Position numbers and translations under genes: made by a program. DNA of 64,000 nt from Turritopsis dohrnii (Eukaryota; Cnidaria; Hydrozoa; Anthoathecata; Oceaniidae): the NCBI GenBank assembly GCA_027922465.2, contig BQMF02000139.1, positions 831,427 to 895,426 on the forward strand. The letters are read 5' to 3'. This document shows, one piece after another, positions 56,684 through 64,000 of this stretch. Numbering within the stretch: position 1 is the stretch's first letter; every line of letters begins with the position of its first letter. The notes below the pieces were generated by a model that saw only the letters and a list, made by a program, of their open reading frames with translations, was not told the origin of the DNA and ran no database searches.

Positions 56684-57699
56684 TTGGTATGTTTCTTTTG
56701 AAAAGATTCAGAACTAAGGGGTGTACATTCTGTAGATTCACACTCAGAGTTTCGGGAACCTTGAAAGGAAAATTTAATTGTGGTCTTACCTTGGTTACAC
56801 TTTGTTTGTGGTAATACGCCTCCTCTAACCAAGGATACCATTCGCCCTCCCGTTCTACCACTTCTGAACGGGGGGCCACCTCGAAAGGGCTGCCCACGAT
56901 GACCTCGACTACTGCTGCTGAAACCGACCATTTCTTTGCGAATAAGCTCTGAATATTTTTGTTTTACCTTCATTGTTGTGGACCAATCATCTTTGAATTG
57001 AATACCGAATAAATCTGATTGACCGTCCATGATATTGGCTTTTTCTTTAAGCACGGTCTTAGCTTGACCATCCTTCATTAACGATGATAAGGCATTCAAG
57101 CGTCTTTGGTAGGTCAAAGCATTAAATGCTTGACCAGTCATTGTTATTGACTTCTCAATAAGTTCATTCACATCGTCCAGGCTTACTTGCACATTGGGTT
57201 TCTTGCTATCAACAGCGTTTTCCATGGTCATCCATAGGCTTCCTAATGGGCCCATGATGTTAAGGATTTTCTGTTGTAATTTTTTAAGGATCGTATCCAT
57301 CTGAAGCTCGGGATATTTTTTATGTTCCTCTAATATGCTTTTAACAAAATCATCTAACGTGGCCACTCCTGCCATGTTCGCAGGAATAGGTGAGCTTTGT
57401 AAAATACTTTCTTTTACATCGTGTTCCGGAATGTAACGATAAAATTGTTCTTTCACATAAGTCAACATTTCATTTGTTAAGGTCCAGTCATTAACCTTAT
57501 CATTGGAAATGACTTGAAATCTTTTGGATGGTGGGAAATAATCCTCACCATCCTCATCTTCCAAGGAGGATTGGCTATATGCTCTTTTCCGTCCTTCATC
57601 GATAACACTGGCGTTATTTTCAGTCCCAGTGTCTCGTATTTCGGTTATGTCAACTACGTTATCCACAAGTGGGATTGATTCAGCCTCGTTGCTCGCCAT
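56638..57699 (-). CDS. DIRS gag-like protein (353 aa)
   Basis: Intact frame starting MASNEAESIPLVD. The N-terminal third is acidic with a RKRAYSQSSLEDED nuclear-signal-like patch. The middle is helical, with LDDFVKSILEEHKKYPELQM and repeated charged helices. Near residue 265 an RG-rich tract (SSSSRGHRGQPFRGGPPFRS) probably binds nucleic acid. This matches the layout of DIRS ORF1 products. It overlaps the following RT frame by 46 nt, a typical DIRS arrangement. Confidence 0.7.
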   Translation of the reverse strand: MASNEAESIPLVDNVVDITEIRDTGTENNASVIDEGRKRAYSQSSLEDEDGEDYFPPSKRFQVISNDKVNDWTLTNEMLTYVKEQFYRYIPEHDVKESILQSSPIPANMAGVATLDDFVKSILEEHKKYPELQMDTILKKLQQKILNIMGPLGSLWMTMENAVDSKKPNVQVSLDDVNELIEKSITMTGQAFNALTYQRRLNALSSLMKDGQAKTVLKEKANIMDGQSDLFGIQFKDDWSTTMKVKQKYSELIRKEMVGFSSSSRGHRGQPFRGGPPFRSGRTGGRMVSLVRGGVLPQTKCNQGKTTIKFSFQGSRNSECESTECTPLSSESFQKKHTKCSLEANTNVHSEGE

Positions 57700-58130
57700 G
57701 TTTTTGAGATAAAAGAAAATAAAGGCGAAGAATTCAATGGAGGTTTATACCTTCCACGAACTAGCAACTGGCTTATATAAACAGTATGTTTCTTGATGTG
57801 AAAACCTACTTCATACGTCAATTATAATGAAATTTGAGAGGATATAATCCGATCGTAATTAGAGATAATTTACCTTCGTTTTGTTTACGTCCGCTTCGCT
57901 TGGCAAACAAGATTGGAAGAGGTAGAACGGCCCGTAGGGCCGACCTTTCGCTAACGCGGTAAGGTTGGGAGAATCCAGTATTAGATCGACGGAGATTTTA
58001 TGAAATAAAATTAAATATTTGGCCGCACATTTATAACATGGAGCAAATCAAAAAGGTTTTAATTCCTTATGTTGCTAAAATCAGGAAATATACCTTTCTA
58101 TACCTTTGTAAAAAGCAGGAGTGTTACTGA

Positions 58131-58313
58131 TTGCAGACGTTTTCAAGGGCCACTGGACAGATGCCGTCAAAATCATGGAAAAATGGTGGCGGTACCCAGC
58201 CCTTAGATCTTACCGTAAACAGAAGTTTTAAGGCTTATCTGCGTAAGAGAATACACTACTGGTTTACAAATAGAGTTATGGAGCAGATTCAAAAAGGAGT
58301 TACACCTGAGTTA
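58131..58313 (+). pseudogene. Pogo-type DDE transposase fragment
   Basis: Reads DVFKGHWTDAVKIMEK in one frame and, after a small deletion, GGTQPLDLTVNRSFKAYLRK, then WFTNRVMEQIQKGVTPELG. FQPLDLTVN is the hallmark of a large group of pogo-like (DDE_1) transposases. The bases between are missing and the C terminus is cut by the MITE-like start at 58314. Not functional. Confidence 0.65.
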
Positions 58314-58770
58314 GGGGCTGATCATATGGAGCTTTTCCTCACGGCAGGGCAAGACGAGATGTTTTGACGAGATGCTAACTTTTATGCAATTCTTTCTAGA
58401 TTTTTTTTCTGATCATATGAAAAACAAAAAAATCACCCTGTCCGGGGTCTCGTTTATTTTTGCCAGGGTTCCGCTTAAGCGAGGTGTTTTTTTCCACATG
58501 ATCACAGATATCCCCAACCGGGACGAGATAACATTTCACGCGTGCGCAGTAGTTACAATTTTTATAATAACTAACAAAATAGTATCGAAAAAGTTGATAT
58601 TGTTGGATAGAAAAATGAAAAAAAGAAAAGTCTCAAGTGGACTTTGTGATAAATGGTTGGAAACGGTCTGGATTGATGGAATTTCTTAACAAACCCAGTG
58701 AAGAAAAAAGAGATGATCCCTTTGTTTGATAACATGAAATTAGTAAGAGGTTGACTGTATACCTTATGTA
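58314..58770. mobile_element. Probable MITE of the GGGGCTG family (worn)
   Basis: TTA then GGGGCTGATCATATGGAGC begins like the MITEs at 29850 and 39916. Interior ccgcttaagcgaggtg and cccaaccgggacgag motifs match the 29850 element. The right end is not identified; the limit given is approximate. The 105-codon frame at 58372-58689 is not supported as a gene. Confidence 0.4.
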
Positions 58771-58842
58771 TCATGTATATCATGTATAACTTCGTTGATG
58801 ACAGGACTCTTTTCAGTTGTAAGTCTGCTATTTGTTAGAATA

Positions 58843-60070
58843 CAGTGAGACCTCTAATAACTGTGAACTCTGTACAACGGCCACCTCCTGACTTGCGGTC
58901 AGTAAAGAAAGTCCCTAGCAATTTTAAGGTCAATCTCTTATAAAAAAAACAAACTTCCCACTAGCGGTCACATCCAATCAACAGTATTGTATCAATGTCT
59001 AATTTTACCTACAGTCGAGAAGACTATGAAGTTAATTCGACGAAGAAGATGACGCGTTATACAAAATTTGTCGGTTTTTTATATCAAGATCCATCAAAAT
59101 TTCGTGATCAATTTACTCCGAAAAACATTGTTCGTGAGTCGCTTATTTGAAATCAGGCACTATATTTGTTCTTCGCCATATTGACAGAAGATTTGCCATT
59201 TTACAACACTCTTTTGATGAAAACTGAACATGCACGTGGTAATGTTAGGCATATATTTTCATTATATAAATATCACAAACAAACGAATATGACTCAAAGA
59301 AGTTTGGTTCCATATACGATATCCTCCCCACCACCAGTAACCATACCACATGCAACTGAGGGTCTGGGTAAATTTATGTAAATATGACACAAATTTCTGT
59401 TTTCGTGTAAACGCTAACACCGACTTAAAGAATCTGGTAATGAGGTTGGACCGCCTCATTCTAAACCGACTTAAGATCTAAAACGGCTAATCTTCCAAAG
59501 CGCCTCGAACTACACATCACCTAGCGACCCCAACGTCTAAAACGCCTCCAATTGAAAAACGCGTGGTCATCTAAAACGACTCGACGACTTGAATACCGCC
59601 TTATTGTGAACCGCGTGACTACTAAAACGACTCAACGACTTGAATATCGCCTCATTGTGAACCGCGTTGATTTATAAAACGACTCGACGACTTGACAAAC
59701 GAGATTTTGGCGTCGAATTAACTTCATAGAAGACGACCTTATGCAACCAAATTAAAAGGCAAATGAGAAAAGTTCGTTTTATTTATTTAGAAAATAGGTG
59801 TTTTTTAAAAATTGTTTACTTCTGAAATTACTGCCGAGGTCATCAGAATATAAAAGAATCTTGGTAATAAGTTTTTCTAACCACTGAATGGCCTTTTCAT
59901 GACCCCTCGCATGATACATCACCGGTATCTCATTTATTTAAACGCCCCTGCCACCTCTTTTGGCTAGTTTAAAGAATGTACATAATAAAAATTTCCTCGC
60001 GACGGTCAACTCTAAAACAACGGCCACTAGGTATGTTCACCGAAAATGGCCGCTATTAGAGATTCCACTG
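58843..60070. mobile_element. 1.2-kb pogo/Tigger-like non-autonomous element
   Basis: The left end is CAGTGAGACCTCTAATAACT and the right end is the inverse of CAGTGGAATCTCTAATAGCG. TA flanks both sides (58841-58842, 60071-60072). The CAGTG.AACCTCTAATA end is typical of Tigger/pogo elements. cggccac motifs follow the ends. No transposase is inside. A 51-bp tandem repeat occupies 59572-59700. Confidence 0.7.
59572..59700. repeat. 51-bp minisatellite, about 2.5 copies
   Basis: taaaacgactcgacgacttg starts at 59572, 59623 and 59674, a 51-bp step. Preceding sequence (59480-59570) contains looser taaaacg.ct blocks that may be decayed copies. Confidence 0.7.
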
Positions 60071-60589
60071 TACTTCTGGGATGGCAATTGTTGGTTCAAT
60101 TAACTGTTTCCATAATTCATGTTTCCCTATCAGATGCCATACAATATCCAGAAAACCTCGTCATATTATTTTCTTTCATACAGTCAAACTTTAATGAACT
60201 ATAATGAAGGTTTCTATTTTATCAGCAAAAAAGACATCATAACTTAGCATGGGAGAGTTATTTTTTAACAGACGCTATACGCACAATGGCTTCAGATGAT
60301 ATTTTTGATATGTCCTGATGTCTCCCTAATTTTAAACTTTTACTTTCATAGTTTCCACTGTTCCGACTAGATCTTTTAGCATCCTGTTTAAAAGGTGGAC
60401 CTTAATAAAGCTTTTCACCTCATCGAGACAATGCTTGTTTTGTGGCCATGTTAATCTTCCTTTCATTCGTTACTTCACGTTCATCCCGGGACTCAACAGT
60501 TTCATCAACAGCCTCAACCACAGAATTTTCAGAGTAACTTCAGCAAAAACTTTCTCGTTTTTCGTCTTCAGTCAGTCTATTAAGTGGAT

Positions 60590-60837
60590 CAATACTGATT
60601 TTACAACTCCAGTGTCAAAGTCAATGTATTCCTCGATGTTGGTTTCAGCAGAAATTTGCTGAAACAATTCCCGAAATTTCGTGCCAATCTGCTCAGGTAT
60701 TTCTGCGGCGCTATTCTTGACTTCAAACCACATTTTCGGAAGCAGTTCTCGATGACTCCTGAGGTTATACTCTTCCATGCCATTTGCAGCCACGTAATTA
60801 CTCGTAGGAAGCTGCAGCCATTATTAAAATGGTACAA
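60590..60837 (-). pseudogene. Tigger/pogo-like transposase C-terminal fragment
   Basis: The minus strand reads RVITWLQMAWKSITSGVIEN then CFRKCGLKS, the W..I....I.NCFRKCG motif near the C terminus of Tigger/CENP-B-like transposases. In the next frame the minus strand continues LFQQISAETNIEEYIDFD, the acidic segment that often follows. It is a fragment only, and its orientation is opposite to the fragment at 58131-58313. Confidence 0.55.
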
Positions 60838-62203
60838 AGAGTTGAGAGCAGTTGTAGAAAAACTTGGTTATTACGTTAATCATTCAAAATGTTGGTTAAT
60901 AGTTAAATCACCTGAACTTGCCGATGCTGCGCATGTGTTGTTCGGGAAGACAGTGAATATCACAACAGAGGGAAAGAGGCATCTAGGCGCATGTATCGGT
61001 AGTAAGAGTTATAAAAAGAAGTACTGCGAGAAATAAGTAGACAGCTGGAATAGTAATCTTGAAAAAGTGTGTGAAATAGCTAGAACACAGCCACAGGCAG
61101 CATATGCTGCCTATACTAAAGGCTACAGGTCAAAATTTACTCATTTTATGCGTACCCTCTGAGGAATTCCTACTTCAAATTGACGACTTACTCCATTATA
61201 AACTTCTCCCAGCTTTCTTTGGCGGCGGTGATTGCGCAGTAATAAGTAGCCATCGAGACCTACTCGCCCTTAATACGTCTTAATACGTGGACTCGGAATA
61301 AACTGTGTCACAAAAGAGGCTCCGAAGCAGTATAAAGCATCGAAAACCGTAACCACAAACCATATTAACTCCATCATGCAGCAACACGGAATTTTGATAA
61401 ACTTAGATGGTGACAATAAAACAAAAGCAGATCACAAGAGGGAAGTGGTAACGCAAATCGATCAGAGAAAAAAGACCATGTCAAGAGCCTTCACGATTCG
61501 TTTTATGTGATTTAAGAAATTATGTTATCCAAGCGAGTGATAAAGAAACAAGCTCATGGCTTAACACCCTCCTGCTTAAAGACCAAAATCTTGACCTGAA
61601 CAAAGAAGAATTCACTGATGCAATAAGAATTAGATACAACCAGTCACTGTCGAACCTACCCTCATTTTGTCCATGCGGAGAAAGTTCAATCAGCAACACG
61701 CGATGAACTGTAAAAAAGGAGTGTTTATCACCAGCAGGCATGATAATATTCGCGATTTCTTAACTGTTTGTTTGGATCAAGTGTGCAAGGATGTTCAGGT
61801 GGAGCCTCATCTTATCAAAGTAACGGACGAAAAGTTTTATCTTAAGTCAATAAGTCAGCAAATACAACCGACGATGCACGCCTCGCCATGAAAGCGAGGG
61901 GGTTTTGAAGGAAACGGCATTTTTCGATGTTCGTATAACGCACGTTAACTCTGTTTCCTCCAAAAACCACAGTACATCTCAATAGTTTCGCAGACATGAA
62001 GAGGCAAAGAAACGAGAATATTTAGAAAGAGTGCTCGAAGTAGAACATGGGACTTTCACCCCGTTGGTGTTTGGAACCAATGGTGGCATGGATAACGAAT
62101 GCGAAAAGTTTCTCAAGCAGTTAGCGACAAAAATGTCCGAAAAGAACGATGAACGCTACGAAGAAACTATTTCCTGGTTAAGAACCTATCTTTGCTCTGC
62201 GTA
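60809..62203 (+). pseudogene. Retroelement pol remnant: RT-like tail, zinc knuckle, nuclease-like domain
   Basis: The + strand blocks, with stops and shifts between, are LQPLLKWYKELRAVVEKLGY; VNHSKCWLIVKSPELADAA; VNITTEGKRHLGACIGS; ARTQPQAAYAAYTKGYRSKF; HYKLLPAFFGGGDC; SSWLNTLLLKDQNLDLNKEE; LPSFCPCGES; QHAMNCKKGVF then RHDNIRDFLTVC; VQVEPHLIKV; AFFDVRITHVNS; VEHGTFTPLVFGTNGGM; and LRTYLCSA at the stop (62201-62203). Proteins of this layout are multicopy in cnidarians and other invertebrates. The CxCG...H....C is a zinc knuckle. The ARL..KARGFW...AFFDVR block resembles a PD-(D/E)xK nuclease; in the family as I recall it, ARL is followed by Asp, here Ala. The family name is uncertain. Confidence 0.55.
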
Positions 62204-63780
62204 ATAGTAAAACGTAAATAGTTGTCCAGAAAAATCAAGCTTTAAAAATCGTGTGTATAAACAGAGATAAATTTCGCGTGTGTTTTATCCACCACGTTAT
62301 TCTTAGTATCGATCTTCGCGGGCGGTCGCTCCAGTGTTTTGCATACTGTCCTAGTAACTAGTTCCAGGGTTTATCTAGTTAGTGCTTACATGTGCCAAGT
62401 GACACGGAATTTAAACAGTCACGAATTTCATTCCTATTTACTAAATGAAATCTTATTACGAAATCATGGAATCTTATGTTGACATGTAAGTGCCATATCG
62501 CTACATATTGCCTATGTAAGAAATGTCTAACCAATACAAAAATACTACGCTTGCTAATTACGAAATAGCCCCGATATAAAGTACTTAAAATTATCCTATC
62601 TGGTTTGAAATTTCATATCTCATATAACAACCTCCGCATCAACTTTCAATGCAGAAATGAGGCTTGTATAGACAACTACATAAGAATAATGCATTATAAA
62701 CATGAAATAGGCGTAATACAAACTCCCCGAGTGAAGATAAAACAAACCCATAATGAAAGCATAATGTCAATGAAAATATTATGACTTTTCCTTCATTCAG
62801 GTCTCAGTATGTTATTTAGAAAGAGCAGCTAAACTCACAGACAATTTCGAATGGCATGGTTTTGAAGTTTATATCATAATACTTTCGGAATTTCCCCAAC
62901 CACTAGGATAGTGTACAATTAACTCTATGCATTTCGAAGATATTTGTGAAAGATACAATCTCTTTTACTCCCCGTGTGGCAGCAATGCTGGTCTAGGGAA
63001 GCTTTATTAATGGAACCCCATAAGGTTATTGCTCACCTTTCCCACGGCATACTCATAATAAAACTGAAACACTGGGCCTCACAGCATTAAAGTTTGTACA
63101 TCTGACCGACTAGACAAAGCGTGTTCGTGTCTGGTGCGAATTTAGCAAATTATTGGCTATTGTTGTGTCCATTTTTATCCAGAACTTACAGGATCAAAAA
63201 CACTTTCACCGCTCATATACTTGACAGGACCTTGATTTCCTTCCAAAGGAATCTGGCCTTTCCGGTTCATTCTGTCATATAAACGACCCCAAAGGAAGTT
63301 GTGCAGGTCAATTGATTAACCAAGGAATGAGGGTTCACAAAATATAAAGCAAGTGTTTTTGATTTGGATAAACACTTTCTTTCGGAATTGTTAAATGATT
63401 ACAACATCTAAGGACCTGCAATAGGTATAGCTGATGTGAGAGCTCAACAATTTCGTTCTAATTATCCTGAACATTTTGTTGTTTAGTCATAAACAGTTAA
63501 GCAGAGTAAGAAGCCATCAGAACCAAAAAAAAACAAAAAACAAAATGGAAAATGTGGCAAGTAACAATAATTCCACTTGAGCCTGCAAACAGTAATTAAA
63601 AACACCAAGCGATAACTAAATTTCATCGACACTAAGGACTATCAATGAATCACAATCACATGTGTAACTTAACTAAGATCGATTGCTACATCATCGTAGG
63701 GCACATATAGTGTCTAGCGTACTCACGACAGCCACTCGTCGTTCCTTTATTGAGTAAACCTGTCGTTCCTAGCAGAAGGG
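62204..63780. other. Non-coding stretch, nothing recognised
   Basis: About 1.6 kb of AT-rich sequence without supported genes or clear repeats. A 3' flank of the preceding retroelement remnant may occupy the first few hundred bases. Confidence 0.5.
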
Positions 63781-63828
63781 GCATATCCTTTTATTCAACG
63801 AAACAGCAAGGCAATGATGGTAATGAAA

Positions 63829-64000
63829 GTTGACAAGAACGACATGCGACGTTTTACATAATAAAGGAACGATAAGCGACGGTTGACAAGAACGACATGC
63901 GACGTTTTACATAATAAAGGAACGATAAGCGACGGTTGACAAGAACGACATGCGACATTTGACATAATAAAGGAACGATAAGCGACGGTTGACAAGAACG
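63829..64000. repeat. 53-bp tandem repeat running off the right edge
   Basis: gttgacaagaacgacatgcg starts at 63829, 63882, 63935 and 63988, an exact 53-bp step, with only one difference (gttttacat versus tttgacat). The array continues past the window. Shorter related gtcgttccttta...cgtcgttcct motifs precede it at 63735-63775 in the opposite orientation. The open frame on the minus strand is a repeat artefact. Confidence 0.85.

Larger units (their letters stand above)
53790..58010 (-). mobile_element. DIRS-type tyrosine-recombinase retrotransposon with inverted termini
   Basis: Minus-strand element with gag, RT, RNase H and tyrosine recombinase. The two ends carry about 85 bp of near-identical inverted repeat: 53790-53875 (atttcataaaatctccgtcg...ggccgttctacctc) against 57922-58008. 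Inverted rather than direct termini and a tyrosine recombinase in place of a DDE integrase define DIRS elements. The recombinase stop codon overlaps the inner edge of the left terminus. Four or five frame breaks show that this copy is dead but young. Confidence 0.85.

Noticed and set aside
58372..58689. 105-codon + strand frame
   Set aside because: AT-rich, with no domain, inside a worn MITE; the overlapping minus-strand frame is equally open.
63795..63995. Minus-strand repetitive frame, or a CRISPR-like array
   Set aside because: The 53-bp units are contiguous with no unique spacers, and the setting is eukaryotic; it is a simple tandem repeat.

Overview
The window is AT-rich metazoan nuclear DNA. 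It holds GT-AG spliceosomal introns, an animal arrestin-domain gene, and a very high load of transposable elements of many classes: APE-type LINEs, DIRS, Gypsy, Mutator-, Harbinger-, hAT-, pogo- and mariner-like elements. This mixture, with many GCGCATGCGC motifs and short-unit arrays, suggests a marine invertebrate such as a cnidarian. The phylum is an inference; nothing here fixes it.

I can support only one host gene. An arrestin domain-containing (ARRDC-type) adaptor gene lies on the minus strand from the start codon at 39721 to terminal exons near 12.8 kb. Its five secure coding exons are at 39469-39721, 25905-26153, 16535-16759, 16106-16336 and 15828-16001. All four junctions are phase 1 with GT-AG borders, and together they give an arrestin N domain, an arrestin C domain and a short proline-containing tail. 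Introns 1 and 2 are 13.3 kb and 9.1 kb and are filled with nested transposons; introns 3 and 4 are 198 and 104 bp. The 3' end is ambiguous: one candidate micro-exon lies inside a transposon.

Layout. 0-13 kb is downstream of the gene: old dispersed repeats, a perfect 238-bp Mutator-like MITE, a 2.1-kb DNA transposon with a transposase remnant, a LINE 3' end, and a broken gene with a CXC (TSO1/tesmin-like) domain. 13-16 kb: a Harbinger-type MITE fused to a mariner end, then a terminal-inverted-repeat (TIR) element with opposed arrays of a ~20-bp unit. 16-26 kb, intron 2: a pogo transposase remnant, a minus-strand LINE split by a 1.5-kb AACGTT-array element, a degraded tRNA-Asn-like sequence and a 2.1-kb TIR element with 7-bp target duplications. 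26-39 kb, intron 1: a foldback element of about 1.5 kb swollen to 10.9 kb by an element carrying 123-bp tandem repeats and a tRNA-like stretch, and by an 8.5-kb hAT-like element. The hAT-like element itself carries a Harbinger MITE, a Gypsy element with a 1298-codon open frame, and a second array-armed TIR element.

40-64 kb lies upstream of the gene. A nearly full LINE at 42.5-45.8 kb encodes a signal-like N terminus, a 2A ribosome-skipping motif, a PHD-like finger, an APE endonuclease and a reverse transcriptase. It is followed by a 128-bp satellite (about ten copies), a degraded related LINE, several MITEs, a DIRS retrotransposon with inverted termini on the minus strand, pogo/Tigger-like pieces, a decayed retroelement pol with a nuclease-like C terminus, and a 53-bp tandem array that runs off the right edge.

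The most notable points are the 2A-bearing LINE, the array-armed TIR elements that share ends but differ in array unit, the exact 128-bp satellite, and the multi-level nesting inside one intron.
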